DNA of 34,601 bases from Lachnospiraceae bacterium. GTDB lineage: Bacteria; Bacillota; Clostridia; Lachnospirales; Lachnospiraceae. The stretch is taken from contig JAETQH010000071.1 of the NCBI GenBank assembly GCA_021770785.1, positions 1 to 34,601 on the forward strand, given 5' to 3'. This document shows positions 22,603 to 30,932 of the stretch, one piece after another. The notes beneath the pieces are model-generated. The model worked only from the letters and a program-made list of their open reading frames with translations, was not told where the DNA came from and searched no databases. Within the stretch, counting starts at the first letter, position 1. Each line of letters begins with the position of its first letter. Both the position numbers and the translations under genes were made by a program.

Positions 22603-22765
22603 TATAAATTACTGTACTGTAATTTATAGCAATATGCCGCAGGAATTATACTACTATAAATTATAGTGAAAGTCAACAGATTTTTTGCTATAAATTATAG
22701 CACTTTATCAATTTTCCCGCTTGACACTCTCCATAAAATAAATTAGTATAAATTACAGTAATATA
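22603..22765. promoter_or_regulatory. Four PadR-type palindromes between MATE and padR
   Basis: Arms TATAAATTAC and GTAATTTATA (22603-22612, 22619-22628) are perfect around 6 bases. ACTATAAATTATAGT (22653-22667) and GCTATAAATTATAGC (22687-22701) are perfect palindromes. A fourth, at 22747-22765, has TATAAATTAC and GTAATATA arms. Sites near both starts suggest PadR represses the MATE gene and itself. Confidence 0.7.
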
Positions 22766-22792
22766 AAAAACGTAATTACAAAAGGAGAACAT

Positions 22793-23323
22793 ATGGCTAC
22801 CATAGATTTAATTGTGTTGGGAATGCTGAAAAAAGAATCTCTAAGCGCCTATGACATTCAGAAATTAGTGGAATATCGCAATATATCAAGATGGGTAAAA
22901 ATCAGTACCCCTTCTATTTACAAAAAGGTTATTCAGTTAGAGGAAAAAGGACTTATCAATAGTGTGACCGTGAAGGAAGGGAAAATGCCTGAAAAGGCGG
23001 TGTATTCTTTGACAGAAGCTGGCGAACAGCAATTTGAGAAACTTATGATGGAGATTGCTGGTAAGCCTATTCATATTTTTCTGGATTTTAACGCAGTAAT
23101 TGTAAATTTGGACAGCCTTCCAGCAGATAAACAAAGGTCCTGTCTTGCTAATATTGAAGAAAATGTGGCAAATCTAAAATCTTATCTACAAGAGAATATC
23201 CTTGCAAAAGAAAATGTGCCTGAAATACCAGAAACCGGAATGGCAGTTTTACACCAACAGTTAATACTAGCCCAAGCAATTGAAACATGGATTACATCAG
23301 TAAAAGCGAGGTTGGAAAATTAA
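22793..23323 (+). CDS. PadR-family regulator
   Basis: The 176-residue product has the PadR winged helix at ~1-80 (LIVLGMLKKESLSAYDIQKL, then STPSIYKKVIQLEEKGLI, then KAVYSLTEAGEQ) and a C-terminal helical domain (~95-175) for dimerisation. AAAGGAG precedes ATG 22793. Members such as LmrR repress multidrug pumps and bind the drugs; here the divergent MATE gene is the likely target. Confidence 0.9.
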   Translation: MATIDLIVLGMLKKESLSAYDIQKLVEYRNISRWVKISTPSIYKKVIQLEEKGLINSVTVKEGKMPEKAVYSLTEAGEQQFEKLMMEIAGKPIHIFLDFNAVIVNLDSLPADKQRSCLANIEENVANLKSYLQENILAKENVPEIPETGMAVLHQQLILAQAIETWITSVKARLEN

Positions 23324-23330
23324 TAAAAAT

Positions 23331-23365
23331 ATCCCAGGGTAGCAGCTTACATTGCCCCCTGGGAT
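23331..23365. terminator. Bidirectional terminator between padR and winged-helix gene B
   Basis: ATCCCAGGG (23331-23339) pairs with CCCTGGGAT (23357-23365). On the minus strand ATTTTTATT follows; on the plus strand GTTCTTTT. Confidence 0.75.
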
Positions 23366-23371
23366 GTTCTT

Positions 23372-23779
23372 TTACACCACAAACCGATATCCACTATTTA
23401 CCACAGTTTCTATGTACCCGTCTCCAATCTTCCGTCTGATCTGGCTTATTACATTCGCCACCGCCGCCCCACAATGCTCCGGGTCCGCCTTCCAGACCGC
23501 TTCGTATATCTGCTCTTTGGACAGAACCCAGGACGGATGTTGGGCTAGATAGAGTAAGGTAAAGAACTCATGGTGGGTGAGAGGGACGGGAATGCCATTG
23601 TGGTAGACAGTCTGTTCGTTGATGCGGATTTCCAGGTTGTGGAATGTGAGGATGTCGGAACTAGGGGTGGTTTCCTGGGATTCCGCACCCGGCAGTGAAA
23701 CCAGGACGGTTTCTGAAACGCTCCCGGTGGGAGCAATCTTCCTCATCACAATTTCTATCGTTCCAACCAATATCACCAC
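23372..23779 (-). CDS. Orphan OmpR-type winged-helix regulator, type B
   Basis: The 135-residue product opens at GTG 23779 and has a ~40-residue N-terminal extension with no recognised domain, then an OmpR effector domain: VPLTHHEFFTLLYLAQHPSW, EQIYEAVWKADPEHCGAAVA, NVISQIRRKIGD and TVVNSGYRFVV. The exact start is uncertain; an ATG at residue 12 is possible. It follows the MacB-like permease by ~110 bases on the same strand. The dead fragment at 17860-17994 is of the same subtype (PEHCGAAVA). Confidence 0.75.
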   Translation of the reverse strand: MVILVGTIEIVMRKIAPTGSVSETVLVSLPGAESQETTPSSDILTFHNLEIRINEQTVYHNGIPVPLTHHEFFTLLYLAQHPSWVLSKEQIYEAVWKADPEHCGAAVANVISQIRRKIGDGYIETVVNSGYRFVV

Positions 23780-23840
23780 CCACCATTTTAATACTCAATA
23801 ACCAATGTCTCCTGTCTGCCATCAGGAAAAGATACTATGT

Positions 23841-23879
23841 TTTCATGCAGCCACCAGAAAATGCCGTAGCTGCATGAAA
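23841..23879. other. 11-bp perfect hairpin after the permease gene
   Basis: TTTCATGCAGC (23841-23851) and GCTGCATGAAA (23869-23879) pair perfectly around 17 bases. No T-run follows on the minus strand, so it may be an mRNA-stabilising hairpin or operator rather than a classic terminator. Confidence 0.55.
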
Positions 23880-23887
23880 GGAAAATC

Positions 23888-26440
23888 TTATTCAGTAGCT
23901 CTTAACCGTTCCACAATGCTTTGTTTCTCCAGGTTTTTAAAGCAAAGATATGGAATCAGAATCGCAAAAATAATTAAGATCGGTGTGCAGATCACAAGAG
24001 GCATAAGTGTAAAATGGAATGTAGAATATCCCTCGGCAACCATTGCACGAACACCAATCCCAACGGCCAACACACTAATAATATAAGATGCTATCAAGGT
24101 AAGCCCTGCGTAATCGAGTCCCTCCATAATCAGCATCTTGCGGAGCTGCCGCTTTGTCATGCCGATGCTCTGTATCATAGCAAATTCTTTTCGGCGGCTC
24201 ACAATAGCCGTTACCATGCTATTTACAGAATTAAGGATGCCAACCAAAGCGATTACTACACTGATCGTATTTCCCATGACCGCAGAAGAACGTGTTTCGG
24301 ATTTGTATTGCTCGATCATTGTTTTGCGTGAAGTAACTGGCAGCCCACTGTCAACATTTTCCGTATAGTCATCAAGCATTTTCTGTGCAGTATCTATCTC
24401 CTCATCAGCGACATTAAAAAACAGTTTTCGGATTGTATTATCAGGCCACAATTCCCGGAAAGTGTCTGCTGGCAAGATGAAGCCTAAGTTAAAGTCGGTT
24501 CCTGCACCTGTTTCCAATGCTCCATATTCAATCGAGTTTACAGGGTAAACAACCGCCATCACCGTATATTGCCGCCCCTCTATTGTAACCGTTGCACCAA
24601 CAGAAGCGGTCGGTAATACAGTACCGTTTTCAAATTCTTCTTTCTCCGCAGCAGGGCCAATCGCCAAGACATAATTCCCGGTTGCAAATTCATCCGCATT
24701 ATAGGTTCCCGCAAGCAGGTATTGCTTTTGAACAATCGTTTCCAGCGGAATACCATCAAGGCCATACATGACCGTGTCAACCTTTTCGGATGTAATTGCA
24801 TCCTGTGTTGCCTGCGCCACATCCGGCGCATAACCTGCGATATCAGCAAACAAATCCGATGAACAAAAATCTTTCAAATTCTGGACAGTTTGCGTATCCA
24901 TATCCCAACTAAGCTGATGGGAATACAAATGCCCCATCTTTTCCAAACCATCTAAAGTTTCCACTTTTGAAATCAAATCATCGTTCAAGGTGTTTCCGTA
25001 GGGATTATAACCACCGATAAAATCTCCGTCTGTTGCATCCGATAATTCAAAGTCTGCTATCGTCAATGCGGACAGATACTTTTCCATATCAAAAGATGCG
25101 TTTTTCGCATAGAAACAGCTTAATAGAACAAGGCCAAGTGTCAGTGAGCAGATCACCGTAACCGTTCTTTTCTTGTTGCGTCCTAAATTCGCCCAGGCCA
25201 TCCCGGATAAAGACGCTCCCCATTGACCTTTCTTTGCTTTTTTCTTTATGGATGTGCTGGTATCATTGTATCGCAATGCTTCAATCGGAGATACCTTACC
25301 CGCTAAACGAGCCGGACGCAGGCAGGAAAAAACCACTGTGAGCCATGCAAATAACGCAGATCCAATAAAAATAATTGGATTCACCGCAACAACAGCACGA
25401 TTGCTGATCGTTCCTACAAGCACTGGCACAAGTACTGCGCCGAACAGATAACCCAAAAGTAATCCAATAGGAATACCAATCAGACACATCCTGTTAGCCT
25501 GCCCGTAGATCAGGCGTTTTAACTGCTTCTTTGTTGTACCAAGCGTTTTCAGTTTTCCGTAAAATTGAATATCCGCCGTAACGGAAATCTGAAAGATATT
25601 GTAAATAATCAGATAGCCCGCCAGGAACACCAAAATCATGCCGAAATACATAGGGATATTTTCTTGTAATGCGGTAGTGCTTATCTCTGACGAGTATGCC
25701 AGATTTACATTGTATGTCAAGTCAGTCAATCCAGTATCAGACAAAATGGTTTGTATATCCGCTTCAATCTGGTTATCTCTGAACAAGTTTACCTGCGCCA
25801 TGTGCGTACCAAGAAGCTGCCCCTGTGCATTACCATCTACACCGTTTGTCATTTCCTCAGCATAATCGCGGCTGACCCATGCCATACTTGCATAGACGGA
25901 TTGGTTCCCCTCCCAATATCCACATAGCTTAAACGTGGAAGATAAAATCTCATTTCCCGATAAGTCTTTGCGCCATTGCAGCGTGACGGTCTGACCAAGC
26001 TCATGCGGAATCCCTAATCGGTCAAGGACAAGTGTGTCCAATGCGATTTCATCTGCTGCCTGTGGCAAAGTTCCGGTATCAGGCATTGCAAAGGAATGTT
26101 CTGCATAGCTGTCATCTCCCCATCGGATTTCTACCTGTCTGCCTGCTAATTCTTTATTTTCAGCCAAACCAAGAATAATGCTTTCTCCAATTTCCGCTAC
26201 ATCAGGATGAGATGCAATCAATTTTACCTGTTCATCTGTAATAGACTTAAAGGAGACCTGGGCATTATATCCAGTCTGGCGAAAAGTCATTTCAACCAAA
26301 TTTTTGCTCATGCTCTGCGAGAGGACAAACAAGGTGGTAAACATTAAAGTTGTCAGAATAATGGCAAGAACCGCCACAATGTTCCGGCCCCGCTTTTGCT
26401 TAAACAATCTTTTGGAAAGTGTTTTTATTGGTTTGAACAT
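23888..26440 (-). CDS. MacB/FtsX-type ABC permease
   Basis: The 850-residue product has two FtsX-type units. A membrane helix lies at ~20-42, an outer domain of ~200 residues follows, then several helices to ~440 (including an ARLAGKVSPIEALRYND motif ~375-395). A second large outer domain (~455-720) and a C-terminal bundle (GILNSVNSMVTAIVSRRKEF, then QSIGMTKRQLRKMLIMEG) complete it. This layout fits antimicrobial-peptide or bacteriocin resistance permeases. It lies 12 bases after its ATPase, and the pair is next to a LytTR-GHKL two-component system. Confidence 0.9.
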   Translation of the reverse strand: MFKPIKTLSKRLFKQKRGRNIVAVLAIILTTLMFTTLFVLSQSMSKNLVEMTFRQTGYNAQVSFKSITDEQVKLIASHPDVAEIGESIILGLAENKELAGRQVEIRWGDDSYAEHSFAMPDTGTLPQAADEIALDTLVLDRLGIPHELGQTVTLQWRKDLSGNEILSSTFKLCGYWEGNQSVYASMAWVSRDYAEEMTNGVDGNAQGQLLGTHMAQVNLFRDNQIEADIQTILSDTGLTDLTYNVNLAYSSEISTTALQENIPMYFGMILVFLAGYLIIYNIFQISVTADIQFYGKLKTLGTTKKQLKRLIYGQANRMCLIGIPIGLLLGYLFGAVLVPVLVGTISNRAVVAVNPIIFIGSALFAWLTVVFSCLRPARLAGKVSPIEALRYNDTSTSIKKKAKKGQWGASLSGMAWANLGRNKKRTVTVICSLTLGLVLLSCFYAKNASFDMEKYLSALTIADFELSDATDGDFIGGYNPYGNTLNDDLISKVETLDGLEKMGHLYSHQLSWDMDTQTVQNLKDFCSSDLFADIAGYAPDVAQATQDAITSEKVDTVMYGLDGIPLETIVQKQYLLAGTYNADEFATGNYVLAIGPAAEKEEFENGTVLPTASVGATVTIEGRQYTVMAVVYPVNSIEYGALETGAGTDFNLGFILPADTFRELWPDNTIRKLFFNVADEEIDTAQKMLDDYTENVDSGLPVTSRKTMIEQYKSETRSSAVMGNTISVVIALVGILNSVNSMVTAIVSRRKEFAMIQSIGMTKRQLRKMLIMEGLDYAGLTLIASYIISVLAVGIGVRAMVAEGYSTFHFTLMPLVICTPILIIFAILIPYLCFKNLEKQSIVERLRATE

Positions 26441-26452
26441 ATAGCACCCTCC

Positions 26453-27121
26453 TTACTGCAGGGCAATCCGTCCATCCTCAATACGGATGATCCGGTCTGC
26501 CTGCTCCGCAATTTCAGGGTTATGGGTAATCATCACAATCGTTTGATGAAATTCCCGGCTGGTTACTTTCAGCAGTTGAATCACTTCATCACTCGTCTTG
26601 CTGTCGAGATTTCCTGTAGGCTCATCGGCCAGAATGATAGCTGGTTTACTTGCTAAAGCTCTCGCAATAGCAACACGCTGCTGTTGGCCGCCGGAAAGAT
26701 TATTGGGGAGATTATCTAATTTCTTTTCCAAGCCAAGCAGCTTGACAACCTCCATGATAAACTGCTGATCTGGCGTTTTCCCATCCAGCGTAATAGGGAA
26801 AATAATATTTTCCCACACACTCAATACGGGAATCAAATTGTAATTCTGGAAGATAAAACCGATACGCTGGCGGCGGAACACGGTCAGGTTTTCATCATTC
26901 AATTTCCCCAACTCAAAATTGTCTACCTTTACGCCGCCGGAAGTAGGACGGTCAAGACCACCTAACATATTCAGCAGAGTAGATTTGCCGCTGCCGGATG
27001 TTCCGATTATGGCAACGAACTCGCCTTTATCAACAGTAATAGTTACACTGTCAAGAGCCTTTACGATATTCGGCTTCTGACCGTAGGTTTTGCATAGATT
27101 GGTTGTTTGCAATATGCTCAT
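26453..27121 (-). CDS. MacB/LolD-type ABC ATP-binding protein
   Basis: ATG 27121 ([18 protein letters not shown]) follows GAGGATACTACG and gives 222 residues. Walker [10 protein letters not shown], signature LSGGQQQR and Walker [12 protein letters not shown] are intact. It is of the type that pairs with FtsX-like permeases for peptide sensing or export. Its promoter has LytTR-type direct repeats, so the two-component system downstream on the map should activate it. Confidence 0.92.
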   Translation of the reverse strand: MSILQTTNLCKTYGQKPNIVKALDSVTITVDKGEFVAIIGTSGSGKSTLLNMLGGLDRPTSGGVKVDNFELGKLNDENLTVFRRQRIGFIFQNYNLIPVLSVWENIIFPITLDGKTPDQQFIMEVVKLLGLEKKLDNLPNNLSGGQQQRVAIARALASKPAIILADEPTGNLDSKTSDEVIQLLKVTSREFHQTIVMITHNPEIAEQADRIIRIEDGRIALQ

Positions 27122-27169
27122 CGTAGTATCCTCGCTTTCTAAAAATGGCAATTTCATTTACCTAATGCC

Positions 27170-27238
27170 AGTATAAAAAAGCGTGGAATCGGATTCAATC
27201 TCTGCTGCCTATTCTAATATTCACGTTGCCTATTCTAA
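27170..27238 (-). promoter_or_regulatory. LytTR direct repeats and promoter of the ABC operon
   Basis: On the minus strand TTAGAATAGGCA occurs twice, at 27238-27227 and 27217-27206, exactly 21 bases apart. Seven bases further is TTGAAT (27198-27193), a 17-base spacer and TATACT (27175-27170). LytTR regulators bind direct repeats two helical turns apart just upstream of a -35, so this is a good activator site. Confidence 0.75.
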
Positions 27239-27273
27239 AAAAAACACCATGCGAACGTTTCTCCGCATGGTGT
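27238..27273 (-). terminator. Terminator after the histidine kinase
   Basis: ACACCATGCG (27244-27253) pairs with CGCATGGTGT (27264-27273), and eight Ts follow on the minus strand. It separates the two-component genes from the ABC promoter. Confidence 0.85.
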
Positions 27274-27289
27274 ATATCACTCGTTTTAT

Positions 27290-28585
27290 TTATGGAATCG
27301 GTATAATGATTTTTAGAATAAAGCTGCCTTGCTCCTGATGGATTGCAAGCTGTCCTCCGTACTTCTCAACAGCCTGCCGAATATTTTTCAATCCGAACCC
27401 ATGCAAAAACAAATCCTCTTTTGTGGTAGTTAGTCCAGCATCCTCCGTTGTAAGACAATTGTTCCTGATTATGATAGACAGCATATCCCGAAAGCGATTT
27501 GCTTTGACCGTAACAACCCGTTCATCCGCAGGTAATTTCAAACTGGCTTCTAGGGCATTGTCAATCGCATTACCGAAGATGGTACTAATATCCAATGGCA
27601 CAATAAAGTCCACATCTTCAAATCGGATCACCGCATTAAAATCAATGTTTTTTTCCTTTGCTTTTTTCGCTTTGTCACGAATGATTATATCCAAAAATTC
27701 ATTTCCAGTATGCTGATAATCTTCAAAGGTTGAAATCTGCTCTTGCAGGGAGGCTATCATCTGCTGTGATTCTACATTGTGTTCCTGCTGTGTCTGAAGA
27801 ATAAGGAGATGGTTTTTCAAATCGTGGTAAATTTCCCTGACTCGTTCCTCGTCTTTGAATTTATCCTCATAATATGCGTATTTTAATTCCATTTCCCGTA
27901 TCTGCTGCTGTGCCATGCTTTTTTGCAGTTTCAAGTAGGTACTATTCTTCTGATACAGGAAAAGCAATAGAAGCAGAACCCCTAACAGCAATCCGCTAAT
28001 ACCAATCGTAAAATCAAAGTAATCGGCATCGCCTGAAAAGAACCCCTTTCCCGTACTATAATACAGCACTAAGTAAGTGACCACTCCATACAACAATATG
28101 ATAACTGCATCCTTGCGCTGTATCTCATAGCTGAAATTGCGAAACCCCTTGTAAAGTAAAAATATAATAACGCCAATCACAATAAATTTTAGCAGAAAGT
28201 ATTGCCATACGTTCACAACATTATTTTCCACCATAACGCTGGTATATCCTAAGACTGCATCCGTTACAACCAGACAGGCAAAATCACTTATGATAAGCAA
28301 AATGAAAAACAAGGAAAATGCCATAATCAGCTTATGCCAGTATTCTTTTAAGAAAAATCTCTGCACTACAATGAAATACGCAGCAAAGACCAATGTCTTT
28401 ATTGCTCCCAATGGTATGATCCATGTCATAGCGCATACAATCAAAGCTGTTGAAATATATGGAAATAATTTTATAATTACATTGTCACTCTTTTTACAAA
28501 AAATATCCGTACAGGCATAGAGCAGGCACATTTCTGATACTGTACCAATCAAATCTAAACAGATATAGAATATCGTCTGCGTCAT
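27290..28585 (-). CDS. GHKL sensor histidine kinase (AgrC-like)
   Basis: ATG 28585 overlaps the response-regulator stop as ATGA and follows GGGGGGATT, giving 431 residues. The N-terminal ~215 residues hold about six membrane helices. The cytoplasmic part has the phospho-acceptor His in REIYHDLKNHLLILQ, an N box IFGNAIDNALEA and a G box HGFGLKNIRQAVEKYGG. This is the AgrC/VirS type that senses peptides with its membrane domain. It pairs with the LytTR regulator next to it. Confidence 0.9.
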   Translation of the reverse strand: MTQTIFYICLDLIGTVSEMCLLYACTDIFCKKSDNVIIKLFPYISTALIVCAMTWIIPLGAIKTLVFAAYFIVVQRFFLKEYWHKLIMAFSLFFILLIISDFACLVVTDAVLGYTSVMVENNVVNVWQYFLLKFIVIGVIIFLLYKGFRNFSYEIQRKDAVIILLYGVVTYLVLYYSTGKGFFSGDADYFDFTIGISGLLLGVLLLLLFLYQKNSTYLKLQKSMAQQQIREMELKYAYYEDKFKDEERVREIYHDLKNHLLILQTQQEHNVESQQMIASLQEQISTFEDYQHTGNEFLDIIIRDKAKKAKEKNIDFNAVIRFEDVDFIVPLDISTIFGNAIDNALEASLKLPADERVVTVKANRFRDMLSIIIRNNCLTTEDAGLTTTKEDLFLHGFGLKNIRQAVEKYGGQLAIHQEQGSFILKIIIPIP

Positions 28586-29292
28586 AGCCAATCCCCCCAA
28601 TAGTCTGCCAGCCGTTCCATAAATTCCTTTCGTTTCGGTTGACTTATGGGAACCCTTTCACCAGTAGTCAAAATAATATCCAGCTTTTCAATCCTCTTCA
28701 CATAGAACAGATTAACAAGATATCCTGAATGACAGCGTACAAAACCATGCTGCACTAACTCTGCTTCAAGCTCTTTCATCTTCTTGTAGCAGATAATATT
28801 TTCCTGATCCGTGTGTAACAAAAGGTTGCGGTTAAAAGTTTCAATAAACCGCAAGCTCTTTAAAAACACTTTGAATTTTCCGGCATCATTTACCACAACA
28901 ATAAATGGGCTATCATCTTGCCTGTGTCGTTCCAGCCATTGCTTCATTTCTTCTTTTAAACGGGCATACTTAATTGGCTTAATGATGTAATTGGTGGCTT
29001 GGTATTTATATCCCTCTAAACCGTATTGGGTAAGAGTGGTCAGAAAGATAATGCCAACCTTTGTATCCATCTGGCGAATTCGTTCAGCGGTACGCAAGCC
29101 ATTGACTAATCGCATCCGAATATCAAGGAAAATCAGATCAATGGTGGTATCGTACTTTTCAATCAGCTCCATACCATCGTAATAAGCAGTCACCTTTATT
29201 TCTTCGCCAGTTTCAGTAGCGTATTGATCTAACAAGCCAGTCAAATATGCGACAAAATCTTTCTCGTCATCGCATATCGCTATATGTATCAT
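28582..29292 (-). CDS. LytTR-family response regulator
   Basis: ATG 29292 (MIHIAICDDEKDF) with GAGGTGATTGC upstream gives 236 residues. The receiver has the acidic pair D8-D9, Asp 57 in LIFLDIRM as phosphorylation site, and Lys in IIKPIKYARL. The C-terminal LytTR domain (~140-236) contains ALRFIETFNRN-like sequence (LRFIETFNRNLLLHT) and RCHSGYLVNLFYVKRIEK. A good promoter lies at 29328-29356. Its likely target is the 21-base direct repeat before the ABC operon. Confidence 0.9.
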   Translation of the reverse strand: MIHIAICDDEKDFVAYLTGLLDQYATETGEEIKVTAYYDGMELIEKYDTTIDLIFLDIRMRLVNGLRTAERIRQMDTKVGIIFLTTLTQYGLEGYKYQATNYIIKPIKYARLKEEMKQWLERHRQDDSPFIVVVNDAGKFKVFLKSLRFIETFNRNLLLHTDQENIICYKKMKELEAELVQHGFVRCHSGYLVNLFYVKRIEKLDIILTTGERVPISQPKRKEFMERLADYWGDWL

Positions 29293-29327
29293 TGCAATCA
29301 CCTCAAAGTGCAAAATTTCCATTAAGA

Positions 29328-29356
29328 ATTATACCGTAACTTTGCAAATTTCTCAA
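29328..29356 (-). promoter_or_regulatory. Promoter of the two-component operon
   Basis: TTGAGA (29356-29351), 17 bases, TATAAT (29333-29328) on the minus strand, 35 bases before the regulator ATG. Confidence 0.65.
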
Positions 29357-29454
29357 CGAAAGTATCAAAATAGCCACTCAAATCCTCTTTTGCGAAAAGG
29401 TACAACCTCATTTTCCGTTTTGGGGAAAAGTTCTGACACCCTCTTAGTTATGCG

Positions 29455-29497
29455 AAAAGGTGGGGGCTTCTTTTTCAGAAGTTTACCCCACCCTTTT
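29455..29497. terminator. Hairpin in the 29360-29500 gap
   Basis: AAAAGGTGGGG (29455-29465) pairs with CCCCACCCTTTT (29486-29497), with CTTCT/AGAAG inside and a T-rich plus side. TGCGAAAAGG also occurs at 29392 and 29451. The rest of 29360-29455 shows no gene. Confidence 0.5.
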
Positions 29498-29669
29498 ATT
29501 TTTCCATGAGTATGAACCGTTCGTCCAAGAAACACACAAATTTTATGTATTCTGATTTCTGCATGAGCCGGATTTTTCCCACATATATAGGGCTTATTTC
29601 GGTCTTTTCTACCACATAATGTACCTTCAAACCGTTTTCAAGCCCGATACTTCGTGAAATCAGACATCG
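29496..29669 (-). pseudogene. Possible gene remnant, 57 residues without start
   Basis: The minus frame encodes GLENGLKVHYVVEKTEISPI, then YVGKIRLMQKSEYIKFVCFL and DERFILMEK and stop. It reads like genuine protein, with alternating strands, but has no ATG until near the end and a TAG at 29670 just upstream. It follows the conjugative HTH gene. It may be a truncated conjugative-element gene; family not recognised. Confidence 0.3.
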
Positions 29670-29682
29670 CTATACACAAGTG

Positions 29683-29955
29683 TTATATCCCCTCATCAGT
29701 TTCCCCTTCTGCTATCCTCTCCACTTCCTCCAAAGGGAAGTCCGGTATCTTCTCCAGCAGTTTTAGAATAATGGATTGTTTCATATCCTCATCCACATAG
29801 GTTCTCATGCTGCCATCCGGCTGCCTCTCTTTCACTGTGGCAAGTTCCTCAATATAAGAATCGTAATGTGCAATGACCTTTTCCGTTGCCCATTTCTCTC
29901 CGGCAACAGCCTCTTTGATGATTTCATAAGTTAGTGGATTCTGCTGTTCTTCCAT
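29683..29955 (-). CDS. Conjugative-element helix-turn-helix protein (second)
   Basis: ATG 29955 (MEEQQNPLTYEIIKEAVAGE) after GGAGGTAGGGGT gives 90 residues. The order LTYEIIKEAVAGEKWATEKV, HYDSYIEELATV and YVDEDMKQSIILKLLEKIP matches the Tn916-type HTH family and the paralogue at 12856-13104. No sigma factor, relaxase or integrase is near, so it is probably a leftover of a conjugative element. Confidence 0.8.
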   Translation of the reverse strand: MEEQQNPLTYEIIKEAVAGEKWATEKVIAHYDSYIEELATVKERQPDGSMRTYVDEDMKQSIILKLLEKIPDFPLEEVERIAEGETDEGI

Positions 29956-30053
29956 ACCCCTACCTCCGATAAGTAATTCTGCCAACAGCATACCATATCC
30001 AAAGACAGCAATCCAGTGAGCCATGAAAAATGAAGATATTTTACAAGCCTTTT

Positions 30054-30073
30054 GCATTTTGAAATGCTACAAT
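30054..30073 (+). promoter_or_regulatory. Palindrome and -10 of the AraC operon
   Basis: GCATTTTGAAATGC (30054-30067) is a perfect palindrome and overlaps the start of TACAAT (30068-30073), a good -10. The site lies ~25 bases before the AraC gene and may be its autoregulatory operator. Confidence 0.45.
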
Positions 30074-30098
30074 GAAGAACAGCAAGGAGGGAACACAC

Positions 30099-30932
30099 AT
30101 GAAGAAAGAAACAAGGACGGTGGTTTATGATGATGAGCTTCGGATTGAGGCATACCGTTTTGAGGGAATCGTGCAGCCATTTCCAAACCACTTCCATGAA
30201 TATTATGTGATTGGATTTATTGAGGACGGGGAACGATGCCTCTCCTGTCGCAATCAGGAATACACCATAGCAAAAGGTGATATTGTTCTTTTCAATCCCG
30301 GAGACAATCATGCCTGTGTACAGAGTGATGATGGCACATTGGATTACCGAGGAATTAACATTACCAAAGAAGTCATGCTGAACCTGGCAGAAGAAGTGAC
30401 CAGGAAAAGGGAACTCCCCGGCTTTTCCAAAACCGTGATCTTCGATGAAGAAGTGACCTGCTATCTGCATCCGCTCCACGAACTGGTCATGATAGGCTCC
30501 TGTGAATTCGGTAAGGAAGAAAATCTGCTGCTCCTCATATCTCTGTTGATTCAACGGTACGGGCAGCCCTTTGAAAGCTGTATCCCGGAATGCAGGGAAG
30601 AAATTGAAAAAGCCTGCGATTTTATGGAGCAGCACTTCGCAGACCGGATTTATTTAGATCAGATCTGCCGTTATGCTGGTCTTAGCAAATCCACGCTGCT
30701 CCGGGCCTTTACCAAGTCCAAAGGCGTCACACCATACAGCTACTTAGAGAACATACGCATTGGCAAAGCAAAGAAACTTCTGGAACAAGGTGTGCCTCCG
30801 ATAGAGGCAGCCTTGCAGACAGGCTTTTCTGACCAGAGTCATTTCACGAACTATTTCAACCGATTTATCGGATTGGCTCCGGGCCTTTACCGTGACATAT
30901 TTTTAGAGAAGGAGGAAACGCCGGATGAGTAA
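30099..30932 (+). CDS. AraC-family regulator with cupin sensor domain
   Basis: ATG 30099 (MKKETRTVVYDDELRIEAYR) follows AAGGAGGG and gives 277 residues. The N-terminal half is an AraC-type cupin (FPNHFHEYYVIGFIEDGERC, then GDIVLFNPGDNHAC). The C-terminal ~100 residues hold two helix-turn-helices (YLDQICRYAGLSKSTLLRAF, then PIEAALQTGFSDQSHFTNYF). It overlaps the EamA gene by 8 bases, so it should control its own operon in response to a small molecule. Confidence 0.92.
   Translation: MKKETRTVVYDDELRIEAYRFEGIVQPFPNHFHEYYVIGFIEDGERCLSCRNQEYTIAKGDIVLFNPGDNHACVQSDDGTLDYRGINITKEVMLNLAEEVTRKRELPGFSKTVIFDEEVTCYLHPLHELVMIGSCEFGKEENLLLLISLLIQRYGQPFESCIPECREEIEKACDFMEQHFADRIYLDQICRYAGLSKSTLLRAFTKSKGVTPYSYLENIRIGKAKKLLEQGVPPIEAALQTGFSDQSHFTNYFNRFIGLAPGLYRDIFLEKEETPDE

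Noticed and set aside
29931..30635. A 234-codon open frame on the minus strand
   Set aside because: It is antisense to the AraC gene, which has a clear ribosome binding site and domain structure; the antisense frame has no recognisable motif.
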